Below are positions 8,619 to 15,612 of a DNA stretch of 19,188 bases, piece after piece (position 1 is the first letter of the stretch; each line of letters begins with the position of its first letter). Both the position numbers and the translations under genes were made by a program. The DNA lies in assembly GCA_937915045.1 (NCBI GenBank), contig CALDNM010000120.1, positions 1 to 19,188 of the forward strand, in the 5' to 3' direction. This stretch comes from an uncultured Clostridia bacterium (GTDB lineage Bacteria > Bacillota > Clostridia > Peptostreptococcales > Anaerovoracaceae). The notes below the pieces were generated by a model. That model was not told the DNA's origin. It searched no databases and saw only the letters and a program-made list of their open reading frames with translations.

Positions 8619-9332
8619 TTATCTCCAGGAAGAAGGAAGGACGAATACATTGAACTTCCTTATTTCTTTCATATCATCTTTATTAAGAGTAAGCTTTTCG
8701 GTAAGAGTCGCTTCGCTGTACTGGCAGCTGTGTGATAAAAGGGCCCTTGTCGATATCGGCATGCGATATCTCTCCGAAATGCCGGACAGCAGACCGTAGG
8801 TCTCTTCCATCTTTGCCATCGGGTTCGGCACAGTGAGCAGGATCTGCTCTGAGTTGTTGACCTGGTTCATCATGAACATATTCACGTACGAGTCGCTGTA
8901 ATGCACATCGCCAAAATAGAGCTGGCGGCAATCGTAGAAATCGTCCATGTCCTTGACATTGGTATACATGATGACTTTGTTCTCACCGTCCGCGAGAGTG
9001 TTGAATTCGAGCACACATTTCACGAGCTTGATAGGCGCTCCGCTCATATAGTACATATACATGTATTTGATATTGCTGAAGAAGCCTTTGACCGGAGTCT
9101 CGTTTGATTCTTTATCGTCGACTTTGCAGTCGATGAGCTGATAGACCGAAACTTCGAGCGCTTTCGCGATCTCGAAAAGTGTCTCGACATCGATCGAAAT
9201 TTCACCGTTCTCATACTTTGAGATCGTGGACTTGCTTTTATTGATCATCGAACAGAATTCATCTATAGAGATATTGCTGCTTTTACGATAAAGACGGATC
9301 CTTTTCCCGATGTGGTCGCTGACATTGCCCAT
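8619..9332 (-). CDS. XRE-family transcriptional regulator with unrecognised C-terminal domain
   Basis: A 237-residue DNA-binding protein. Residues about 7-67 form a Cro/C1-type helix-turn-helix: IGKRIRLYRKSSNISIDEF, then the recognition region KSKSTISKYENGEISID, then TLFEIAKALEVSVYQLI. After a short charged linker (about 69-77), residues 80-237 form a domain I do not recognise. It is rich in Tyr, Met and Phe (KYMYMYYMSG, VNMFMMNQVNN), with predicted alternating strands and helices and no transmembrane segment. It may sense a small molecule or mediate oligomerisation, but nothing in the sequence says which. Its own promoter is a near-consensus TTGACA/TATTAT, and AGAGAGG lies just before the start codon. 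It is divergent from pepT-ansA across 190 bp, so control of those genes, and of itself, is a reasonable inference. Confidence 0.85.
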   Translation of the reverse strand: MGNVSDHIGKRIRLYRKSSNISIDEFCSMINKSKSTISKYENGEISIDVETLFEIAKALEVSVYQLIDCKVDDKESNETPVKGFFSNIKYMYMYYMSGAPIKLVKCVLEFNTLADGENKVIMYTNVKDMDDFYDCRQLYFGDVHYSDSYVNMFMMNQVNNSEQILLTVPNPMAKMEETYGLLSGISERYRMPISTRALLSHSCQYSEATLTEKLTLNKDDMKEIRKFNVFVLPSSWR

Positions 9333-9356
9333 ATTTCGGCCTCTCTTTCTTTAACT

Positions 9357-9385
9357 ATAATATCAATCGTCAGAACGAGTGTCAA
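9357..9385 (-). promoter_or_regulatory. Sigma-A-like promoter of the XRE regulator gene
   Basis: On the minus strand, TTGACA (9385-9380) and TATTAT (9362-9357) are separated by exactly 17 bp. Transcription would begin near 9350, leaving a leader of about 18 bases with the AGAGAGG ribosome binding site. Confidence 0.75.
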
Positions 9386-9399
9386 TTTATATTTATGCG

Positions 9400-9429
9400 T
9401 AGAAAATTATGAATTCTAGGGGTTTTCTA
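9400..9429. promoter_or_regulatory. Candidate operator between XRE gene and pepT
   Basis: Inverted repeat TAGAAAA (9400-9406) and TTTTCTA (9423-9429), 16 bp apart, with the palindrome GAATTC near its centre. It lies between the two divergent promoters and covers the -35 zone of the pepT promoter, a good place for a repressor. Binding by the neighbouring XRE protein is inferred from position alone. Confidence 0.35.
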
Positions 9430-9441
9430 ATATAAAAGCCG

Positions 9442-9450
9442 TGATATAAT
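9442..9450 (+). promoter_or_regulatory. Extended -10 promoter for pepT-ansA
   Basis: TGATATAAT at 9442-9450 is a perfect extended -10 (TGn plus TATAAT). No good -35 box is visible 17 bp upstream (GTTTTC), which an extended -10 can tolerate. Transcription would start near 9457, leaving a leader of about 67 bases. That leader holds a GGGCG/CGCCC inverted repeat (9458-9462, 9475-9479) and four ATGT repeats (9481-9496). Confidence 0.6.
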
Positions 9451-9523
9451 AACATTTGGGCGTTTGGGAGACATCGCCCGATGTATGTATGTATGTTATA
9501 ACAAAACAAAGGAAGGAAACATT

Positions 9524-10750
9524 ATGAAAGCATATGAAAGAATGCTGAAGTATGTCGAATTTGACACGGCTTCAGACGAGACGACCGGCACATGGCCAAG
9601 TACAAAAAAGCAGCTCAAGCTTGCTGAATATCTTGTGAACGAGATGAAAGAACTCGGAATCGACAACGCGGAGATGGACGAGTTCGGATATGTTTACGGA
9701 ACAGTTCCGGCAAACACAGACAAGGAAGTACCGACGATCGGACTCATCGCCCACATGGACGTTGTATGGGATCTCGGAGCTGACAGGATCAAACCGCAGT
9801 TCGTAAAGAACTATGACGGAAGCGTGATCCACCTCAACGGTATAGATCTCGATCCTGCTACAGACAAGTTCCTCAAGAACCGTATCGGACACGATCTGAT
9901 CACGACGGACGGAACGACACTTCTCGGCGGAGACGACAAAGCCGGAGTAGCAGAAATACTGACAGCAGTAGAATATATGAAAGAACATCCTGAGTTCAAG
10001 CACGGCAGAGTGCAGATCGGATTCACACCTGATGAAGAAATCGGAATGAGTCCTGAAAAGTTCGACGTCAAGAGATTCGACGCTGATTTCGGATACACTC
10101 TCGACGGCGAGAACATGGGCGGCATAGAGTATCAGAACTTCAACGCGGTATCAGCGAAGGTACACGTCAAGGGCCTTGATATCCATCCGGGTTCGGCGAA
10201 GGACACGATGATCAACTCGATCGAAGTCGCAAGAGAATTTGACGACATGCTGCCACAGCATGAGCGCCCTGTAGACACTGAAGGCTTCGAGGGATTCTAT
10301 CATCTCATGGAGATCAGCGGCAATGTCTCGGAATGCGAGTGCGCTTATATCCTCAGAGACCACGACTGGTCGAAGATGGAGATCAAGCAGCAGATGATGA
10401 AGGACATCACGGCTAAGCTCAATGAGAAATATGGAGAAGGCACAGTCACGACTGATCTCAAGCTTCAGTACAAGAACATGGAAGAGAAGATCAAGCCGCA
10501 TATGCATATAATCGAAAACGCGAGGAAGGCTATAACGGAAGCCGGAGCGACTCCGGAGACTCTTCCTATAAGAGGCGGCACAGACGGCGCGACACTTTCG
10601 TTCCGCGGACTTCCATGCCCGAACCTCGGCACAGGCAGCTTCAACCATCACTCGGTATCGGAATACGCCGACATCCAGGATATGGACACAGCTGTTAAGA
10701 TCACACTCAATATACTCAAAGAATATGAGGAGCATCCGCAGAAAGTATGA
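9524..10750 (+). CDS. pepT: Peptidase T (tripeptide aminopeptidase)
   Basis: A cytosolic, zinc-dependent M20-family aminopeptidase that removes the N-terminal residue of tripeptides. The 408-residue length equals that of well-known PepT proteins. Metal and catalytic motifs are in order: AHMDV (His77, Asp79), LLGGDDKAG (Asp137/Asp138), TPDEEIG (Glu171, Glu172), TLDGE (Asp194) and FNHHS (His375/376); the lid-domain part GLDIHPGSAKD is at 218-227, and PIRGGTDGATLS at 348-359 is typical of PepT. The reading frame runs open back to a TTG at 9464 and includes an ATG at 9485. The ATG at 9524 has GGAAGG at 9511-9516 and gives the family's usual N-terminus, so I use it. It overlaps ansA by four bases, so the two are cotranslated, pointing to peptide and asparagine use. 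Confidence 0.96.
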   Translation: MKAYERMLKYVEFDTASDETTGTWPSTKKQLKLAEYLVNEMKELGIDNAEMDEFGYVYGTVPANTDKEVPTIGLIAHMDVVWDLGADRIKPQFVKNYDGSVIHLNGIDLDPATDKFLKNRIGHDLITTDGTTLLGGDDKAGVAEILTAVEYMKEHPEFKHGRVQIGFTPDEEIGMSPEKFDVKRFDADFGYTLDGENMGGIEYQNFNAVSAKVHVKGLDIHPGSAKDTMINSIEVAREFDDMLPQHERPVDTEGFEGFYHLMEISGNVSECECAYILRDHDWSKMEIKQQMMKDITAKLNEKYGEGTVTTDLKLQYKNMEEKIKPHMHIIENARKAITEAGATPETLPIRGGTDGATLSFRGLPCPNLGTGSFNHHSVSEYADIQDMDTAVKITLNILKEYEEHPQKV

Positions 10751-11769
10751 AGAAAATCTTGATGATAGGCACAGGAGGTACGATCGCTTCCCAGTCGTCT
10801 GAGTTCGGCCTTACGCCGGGACTCAGCACTGAGGAACTGCTTTCGTATGTCCCGAAAGTCGCGGATGTTTGTGAAGTGGACTCGATACAGGTATGCTCGA
10901 TAGACAGCACAAATGTCACACCGGATTACTGGAAACTCATGGCGAAAGCCGTTGAGGACAACTACGATAAATACGATGGGTTCGTTATATGTCATGGCAC
11001 AGACACGCTTGCCTACACGGCGGCGGCATTGTCGTACATGATACAGAACTCGACAAAACCGATAGTCATCACCGGCGCGCAGAGACCTATCAGCAATGAC
11101 ATCACAGACGCGAAGACGAATCTCCTCGAGAGTTTCATATACGCGGCGGACGATGATTCACAGGATGTATCCATAGTATTCGACGGCAAAGTCATCGTCG
11201 GGACAAGGGCGAAGAAAGAGCGCGCGAAAAGCTTCAACGCTTTCACGAGCATCAATTTCCCGCACCCTGCTATAGTCCAGGATGACCGCGTCATCAGATA
11301 TATACCGACAGTGCCGTTCAAGGATCCGGTGAAGTTTTATCATGAGATGAATGACAGCATTTTTCTGCTCAAACTCATCCCGGGCATACAGCCCGATATA
11401 CTCCCGTATCTCTTTGAGCATTACGACTGTATAGTCCTTGAAAGCTTTGGAGTCGGGGGACTCCCCACAACGCTCACAGATGAATTTTATCATGTGATGA
11501 AAGAATGGATAGAGACTAAAGGCAAGATAGTAGTTATGGCGACTCAGGTCGTCAACGAAGGCAGCAACATGACGGTCTACGAAGTAGGCAAGAAGGTGAA
11601 GAGCGATTTCAATCTCATCGAAGCCTATGACATGACGCTCGAAGCGACGATCACTAAGCTGATGTGGCTAATGGGCCTGCCGACGATGCAGTACGCGGAT
11701 ATAAAGAAAATGTTTTACACGACAGTGAATAACGACATAATCTTCACAAAGAACCAGCCGGATATTTAA
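10747..11769 (+). CDS. ansA: L-asparaginase, type I (cytosolic)
   Basis: Hydrolyses L-asparagine to aspartate and ammonia. The 340-residue protein keeps both asparaginase signatures: IGTGGTIAS at 7-15 with the nucleophile Thr12, and CHGTDTLAY at 82-90 with Thr85 and Asp86. Ser54 (IDSTN) and Lys161 (ERAKSFNAF) complete the expected catalytic and substrate-binding set, and GAQRP at 110-114 is also typical. There is no signal peptide, so it acts in the cytosol, which fits the low-affinity type I group. The start ATG overlaps the pepT stop (ATGA), implying translational coupling; only a weak GAGGAG (10727-10732) lies upstream. Two hairpins follow the gene, one across its stop codon and one terminator-like. 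Confidence 0.94.
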   Translation: MKKILMIGTGGTIASQSSEFGLTPGLSTEELLSYVPKVADVCEVDSIQVCSIDSTNVTPDYWKLMAKAVEDNYDKYDGFVICHGTDTLAYTAAALSYMIQNSTKPIVITGAQRPISNDITDAKTNLLESFIYAADDDSQDVSIVFDGKVIVGTRAKKERAKSFNAFTSINFPHPAIVQDDRVIRYIPTVPFKDPVKFYHEMNDSIFLLKLIPGIQPDILPYLFEHYDCIVLESFGVGGLPTTLTDEFYHVMKEWIETKGKIVVMATQVVNEGSNMTVYEVGKKVKSDFNLIEAYDMTLEATITKLMWLMGLPTMQYADIKKMFYTTVNNDIIFTKNQPDI

Positions 11770-11803
11770 GGCTGGCAGCGCCGCGAGGCAAATTACAGAA
11801 CTT

Positions 11804-11836
11804 AAGCCGGAGTCTTTTAAAAGACCCCGGCTTTTT
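11804..11836 (+). terminator. Terminator-like hairpin between ansA and yitT
   Basis: A 15-base arm (11804-11818, AAGCCGGAGTCTTTT) pairs with 11819-11833 (AAAAGACCCCGGCTT), with a single A-C mismatch, and a T run follows to 11836. It looks like an intrinsic terminator for pepT-ansA. A smaller inverted repeat, CCAGCC (11754-11759) with GGCTGG (11770-11775), spans the ansA stop. The ribosome binding site of the next gene starts only three bases after the T run. Confidence 0.75.
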
Positions 11837-11848
11837 ATGGAGGTATAT

Positions 11849-12751
11849 ATGAACGCTATCAAAAAAATCACATCAGGAAGAGATACGCGCACGATCGTCA
11901 TGGACTATCTGATCATCACGGTCGGGTCGGCGCTTTTCGCGCTTTCGATAAACTGGGTATTCGCTCCGCTGAATCTTGTGGCTGGTGGATTTTCCGGACT
12001 CGAGATAATAATCAAACACGTGACGAAGGGGGTCATGGCGGGCGGCATACCGATATGGCTGTCAAACATCGTACTGAACGCTCCGGTGTTTATCGCTGCT
12101 TACGCGCTCCGCGGAAGGGAATTTGTCGGCAAGACACTTTACAGCGCTATCGCGAGTACATTTTTCCTATGGTGCATACCGATGTGGGATCCTATGAACG
12201 GAGATATCATCCTTTCGGTCATATACGGCACGGTCATACAGGGAGTCGGCTGCGGGCTCGTGTTCACGAGATACGCGACGACGGGCGGTACAGATATGGT
12301 GGGATCGCTCATACAGATCTATAAAAAGCACTGGCATATGACGACAGTAATGGCGGTGCTCGATATTGTGATAGTGATCATCGGCGCGTTTTTCTTCGGA
12401 CTCAGGAGCGGGCTTTACGCGACAATAGCGATTGTCGGCGCGGCGTTCGTCGCCGGAAGGATACAGGAAGGCGTAAGATTCGCGAAAGCAGTATATATCA
12501 TTTCAGACAAAGAAGAGGAGATCGCTGAGTACATCGAAAATGAACTCAGCAGGGGAGTGACCTATATAGACGCGGAAGGCTGGTACTCGAAAACACATCG
12601 TCATATCCTCTACACGGTGATAAACAGAAAAGAACTCGGACTTTTGAAATTCATGATAAGCTGTACAGATAAAAAGAGTTTTGTCATTGTGAGCGACGCG
12701 AGAGAAGTATTCGGGGAAGGTTGGCAGAAGCAGGAGAAGGAACTTTACTGA
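11849..12751 (+). CDS. YitT family membrane protein (DUF161-type membrane region plus DUF2179)
   Basis: A 300-residue integral membrane protein of unknown function. By eye, hydrophobic segments lie near residues 19-39, 66-86, 97-113, 119-139, 165-184 and 188-205. The loop motif TTGGTDMVG at 144-152 is typical of the YitT family. From about 213 to 290 a soluble domain matches DUF2179 (AVYIISDKEEEIAEYI, RGVTYIDAEGWYS). Members are common in Firmicutes and sometimes thought to be transporters, but no substrate is established. An ATG at 11837 is in frame. I prefer the one at 11849 because GGAGG lies at 11839-11843. No promoter is evident directly upstream, so expression may depend on readthrough of the preceding hairpin or on a promoter inside ansA. 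Confidence 0.87.
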   Translation: MNAIKKITSGRDTRTIVMDYLIITVGSALFALSINWVFAPLNLVAGGFSGLEIIIKHVTKGVMAGGIPIWLSNIVLNAPVFIAAYALRGREFVGKTLYSAIASTFFLWCIPMWDPMNGDIILSVIYGTVIQGVGCGLVFTRYATTGGTDMVGSLIQIYKKHWHMTTVMAVLDIVIVIIGAFFFGLRSGLYATIAIVGAAFVAGRIQEGVRFAKAVYIISDKEEEIAEYIENELSRGVTYIDAEGWYSKTHRHILYTVINRKELGLLKFMISCTDKKSFVIVSDAREVFGEGWQKQEKELY

Positions 12752-12861
12752 TTTAAGGATGTTTTAAGGATAGGGCGCTATTATACAACTACAGGATAAA
12801 TAACAGAACATAAATAATCCCTCTCTAAAACAAATGAATAATAATGAATGATGTAAGGAAG

Positions 12862-12894
12862 AACGGAACACGTCGATAAGGTGTTCCGTTTTTT
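12862..12894 (+). terminator. Rho-independent terminator after yitT
   Basis: Perfect 10-bp stem AACGGAACAC (12862-12871) with GTGTTCCGTT (12881-12890), a 9-base loop and a run of six T residues (12889-12894). The rest of the gap 12752-12995 is AT-rich; it contains a -10-like TATAAA at 12933-12938 without a good -35 partner, and nothing else I can name. Confidence 0.88.
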
Positions 12895-12995
12895 CGTTTT
12901 TGCCTTGATTTAATCGTTCAATCGCTTTAGGATATAAACAGTTATTGATTTTAACATTTTTGATGAGGGGATGTTCACCATGGAGGGCGATACAT

Positions 12996-13904
12996 ATGAT
13001 GTCGATCTATTCATATAAGGTTTTTAATGAAGTCGCGAAGCAGGGCAGTTTTATACGCGCCGCTGAGATACTTCACATTACTTCATCGGCAGTGAGTCAT
13101 ACTATTGCCAAAATGGAAGAAGATATCGGGTTCACTCTGTTCGTGAGAGACAGGAAGGGCGTTGCCATCACACCTGACGGGGTCGAGGTGCTTGAGCGTG
13201 TTCAAGCACTGATCAAATGTGACGCGAAGCTCGATCAGGAGATAGCGCAGATCGCGGGGCTCGAGAGAGGCGAGATCACGATAGGCACGTTCAACAGCGT
13301 GATGATCGAGTGGCTGCCGGATATACTTGAGCGTTATCACGAAAAATATCCTAATATCAAAGTATATGTGACTCAGGGCGGATATGAAGATGTCGCGGAC
13401 TTGATAAAACACGCGGCCGTAGATATAGCGTTCGTCACTAAGGCGGTCAGCCTCGATGAGGATGTAAGTCTGCTTCCGATACGGAGAGAAAAAATCAAAT
13501 GTATCACTCCCGCGTCATTTGTTTCACCACATGGTGATAAAGTCAAAATGGATGAAATAAAGGATATGAGTTTTGTACTTCCGGAACAGGGATATGACGC
13601 GGAATTCAATATGATATTTGAGAAATATAAATTTACTCCAAATTATGAATACGCTATAAAAAGCGATGAGTCGATACTGGCTCTTGTGGAAAGAGGGCTG
13701 GGTATAGCGCTGATGCCTGAACTGGCTGCAGAGCATACGACGGCTGATATCAAAAAGTTCAGTCTGGACCCGGAAGAGTACAGGACGATCGAACTGGCTG
13801 TGCCGCATCCTGAGTTTGTGACGCCGGCAGCTAACGCGATGAAAGACGAGATACTGGATTATCTTAAAGAAAAAGACTTATATAATATAGAGGAAGAGCA
13901 ATAA
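12996..13904 (+). CDS. LysR-family transcriptional regulator
   Basis: A 302-residue LysR-type regulator. The N-terminal winged helix-turn-helix (about residues 2-62) reads YSYKVFNEVAKQGSF, AAEILHITSSAVSHTIAKME and FTLFVRDRKG. The C-terminal effector-binding domain follows from about residue 90 (GEITIGTFNSVMIEWLPDIL and later GLGIALMPELAAEH). It is clearly paralogous to the minus-strand regulator at 14457-15335: over the first 149 residues aligned without gaps I count 66 identities. GGAGGG at 12982-12987 supports the ATG at 12996; the next codon is also ATG (12999) and matches the paralogue's first residue. The cyclo-ligase gene follows after 2 bp, so the two share a transcript. The effector and targets are unknown; nearby folate genes are the natural guess. 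Confidence 0.9.
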   Translation: MMSIYSYKVFNEVAKQGSFIRAAEILHITSSAVSHTIAKMEEDIGFTLFVRDRKGVAITPDGVEVLERVQALIKCDAKLDQEIAQIAGLERGEITIGTFNSVMIEWLPDILERYHEKYPNIKVYVTQGGYEDVADLIKHAAVDIAFVTKAVSLDEDVSLLPIRREKIKCITPASFVSPHGDKVKMDEIKDMSFVLPEQGYDAEFNMIFEKYKFTPNYEYAIKSDESILALVERGLGIALMPELAAEHTTADIKKFSLDPEEYRTIELAVPHPEFVTPAANAMKDEILDYLKEKDLYNIEEEQ

Positions 13905-13906
13905 AA

Positions 13907-14491
13907 ATGAACAGGATCGAAATAGACAAAGAGAAAAAAGCGCTGAGAGCTGAGATAAAAAAACGTGTGAAGAATATGGATGACGGATACAGAGAAGAGT
14001 CGGACAGAAAGATCGCGGAGAATATCCTGAGTCTCAGTGAATATGCTGCGGCAAAGACGGTCTTCTGTTTCGTCAGCACTTCCGCGGAAATAAATACAAG
14101 ACCTGTAATAGAGGATGCCATTGCGTCAGGTAAGACGGTATGCGTGCCGAGATGCGAGGATGAGCCCGGCATCATGGAGCTTTTTAAGATAAGATCATAC
14201 GAGGATCTTGAAGCGGGGAAATGGAATATACTTGAACCGAAAAAAAACTGCCCTGAAGTAATGCCTGGGCAGATAGATTTTGCTGTGATCCCGTGCGCGT
14301 CTTGTTCGAGCGATGGAAGAAGGCTCGGATACGGAGGCGGGTATTATGACAGGTATCTTGAAAGCGCGAAATATCCCTGCGCTATCATATGCAGAGAAAC
14401 ACTTATGAGTGAAGACATTCCGGTGGACGAGCACGACATCGAGTTCAGTCTTATCGTTACAGATCGAAAGATTTCACGTATTCCAAAATGA
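13907..14491 (+). CDS. fau: 5-formyltetrahydrofolate cyclo-ligase
   Basis: Converts 5-formyl-THF plus ATP to 5,10-methenyl-THF, returning the stored folate form to the one-carbon pool used by the nearby Fhs/FchA/FolD enzymes. At 194 residues it is a normal family length. Seen directly: an N-terminal KKALRAEIKKRVK helix, the central VCVPRCEDEPG and LEAGKWNILEPK segments, and the C-terminal LGYGGGYYDRYL signature (about residues 143-154), which forms the nucleotide/folate site. GAGGAAGAG just before the start (within the end of the LysR gene) serves as ribosome binding site. The gene's last 35 bp overlap, tail to tail, the end of the minus-strand LysR gene, and no terminator separates them. Confidence 0.92.
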   Translation: MNRIEIDKEKKALRAEIKKRVKNMDDGYREESDRKIAENILSLSEYAAAKTVFCFVSTSAEINTRPVIEDAIASGKTVCVPRCEDEPGIMELFKIRSYEDLEAGKWNILEPKKNCPEVMPGQIDFAVIPCASCSSDGRRLGYGGGYYDRYLESAKYPCAIICRETLMSEDIPVDEHDIEFSLIVTDRKISRIPK

Positions 14492-15335
14492 CCCTTTTCA
14501 TTTCACTGGCGGCAGGGGACAGAAATTGTTCCTGTACAGTTATGAGTCCGATCGTTCTGCAAGGCTGCGGATGGATCGGATAGATGTTTACGTTTTCCGG
14601 TTTTGTGCCAAACAGAAGGGAAGGCATGATAGCCATTCCGAGTCCTGCTTCGACCATCGCGACGAGCGCTGAGTCATCCGAGATCTGGAGATGCGGCGAA
14701 GCCGTGATCCCAAGTGATCCCATAAATTCCAGAGTGTCCGCTTCAGAGCCTCCGCCCTGGAGTATTATTGTGGATCTTTTTATTTCTTCAGGAGTAACGA
14801 AGGTTTTGTTTTCCGGCACGAAGTCAGACGGCGCGACGCACAGCAGAGGATCGTCATATATTTCGATCATCTTTCTTCCGGGCGCGGTCGCCTTTGTGAT
14901 GAATCCTATGTCGAGTATCCCCGCGTTCACGTCGTTGAGTATGCTGGTATAACCGGCCTGCTTGACATGTATCTCTATATTCGGATACAGCGACTGGTAT
15001 TCTTTTATTATCGAAGGCATCCATGCCATAGTGACGGAATTGAATCCTCCGACTCTTACCTTTCCCTTTGACAGGCCCGCTATTTCGGAACATGCCTGAT
15101 CGAGTTTAGTCTCAGTGTTTATGTAATCGAAAATGCTCGGCAGGAGCTGCTTGCCGCTGTCGGTGAGCGTGACCTTGCCGTGGTTCCTGATGAAGAGGGG
15201 GAATCCCATCTCGTCTTCCAGTTTAGATACGGTGTGGCTGACTGAAGAAGGCGTGACACCGAGTGCCTCGGCTGCCTTAGCGAAACTTCCCTGCTCTATT
15301 ATTGTCTCGAACACTTTATATGGATAGATAGACAT
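14457..15335 (-). CDS. LysR-family transcriptional regulator, divergent from fhs
   Basis: A 292-residue LysR-type regulator with an N-terminal winged helix-turn-helix (IYPYKVFETIIEQGSF, AAEALGVTPSSVSHTVSKLE, FPLFIRNHGKV; about residues 3-62) and a C-terminal effector domain (GKVRVGGFNSVTMAW and GLGMAIMPSLLFG). The start has AGGAGG 7 bp upstream and a sigma-A-like promoter. LysR proteins often control the divergent gene, which here is the fhs-fchA-folD folate operon, so that operon is the first candidate target; this is inference from position. It is paralogous to the regulator at 12996-13904. Its last codons overlap the end of the cyclo-ligase gene on the other strand. Confidence 0.92.
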   Translation of the reverse strand: MSIYPYKVFETIIEQGSFAKAAEALGVTPSSVSHTVSKLEDEMGFPLFIRNHGKVTLTDSGKQLLPSIFDYINTETKLDQACSEIAGLSKGKVRVGGFNSVTMAWMPSIIKEYQSLYPNIEIHVKQAGYTSILNDVNAGILDIGFITKATAPGRKMIEIYDDPLLCVAPSDFVPENKTFVTPEEIKRSTIILQGGGSEADTLEFMGSLGITASPHLQISDDSALVAMVEAGLGMAIMPSLLFGTKPENVNIYPIHPQPCRTIGLITVQEQFLSPAASEMKRVILEYVKSFDL

Positions 15336-15360
15336 AGTTTTTCCTCCTGTTGACGAGGTA

Positions 15361-15389
15361 AGTATAATTCAATGAAGAAAGAGAGTCAA
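15361..15389 (-). promoter_or_regulatory. Sigma-A-like promoter of the divergent LysR gene
   Basis: On the minus strand, TTGACT (15389-15384) and TATACT (15366-15361) are separated by 17 bp. Transcription would start near 15354, just upstream of the AGGAGG ribosome binding site (15348-15343). Confidence 0.65.
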
Positions 15390-15526
15390 ACGAATGCTTT
15401 TCCTTTCTTTGTTGAACAAATGGTCATGTCACCGTTAAAAAAAGAGCGCTTTAGTACTTAAACGTTTCATGGTATATTAAATGCAGAAAAAAACGTAAAA
15501 ACTTTGTCAAAATCGGCAATATCAAG

Positions 15527-15541
15527 CCATATGATATATGG
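15527..15541. promoter_or_regulatory. Candidate operator at the fhs promoter
   Basis: Perfect inverted repeat CCATAT-GAT-ATATGG (15527-15541), directly touching the presumed fhs -10 element. A second inverted pair, AGCCAT (15525-15530) and ATGGCT (15549-15554), overlaps it. This symmetry at a divergent LysR/target promoter could be a regulator site. No binding protein is shown by the sequence. Confidence 0.35.
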
Positions 15542-15547
15542 TACAAT
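15539..15547 (+). promoter_or_regulatory. Extended -10 promoter candidate for fhs-fchA-folD
   Basis: TGGTACAAT at 15539-15547 reads as an extended -10 (TGn plus TACAAT), with a poor -35 (TATCAA at 15520-15525). Transcription would start near 15554, about 60 bases before fhs. A second extended -10-like site, TGGTATATT at 15470-15478, is an upstream alternative. I saw no folate, glycine or other riboswitch in 15336-15612. Confidence 0.45.
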
Positions 15548-15612
15548 AATGGCTATGATAAACCGTTAATCAATTGCAAATCAAAGTATGATCGAAAAGG
15601 AGAAAAAGAAAC

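Noticed and set aside
9464..9523. Upstream TTG or ATG (9485) starts for peptidase T
   Set aside because: They add a Cys/Tyr-rich tail (MYVCYNKTKEGN) not typical of PepT and lack a ribosome binding site; GGAAGG before 9524 and the exact 408-residue length favour the later ATG.
10151..10735. 194-codon minus-strand open frame inside pepT
   Set aside because: Antisense to conserved pepT motifs, no recognisable domain and no ribosome binding site context that I trust.
15336..15612. Possible riboswitch upstream of fhs
   Set aside because: I looked for tetrahydrofolate and glycine riboswitch-like conserved cores and for a leader terminator and saw none.
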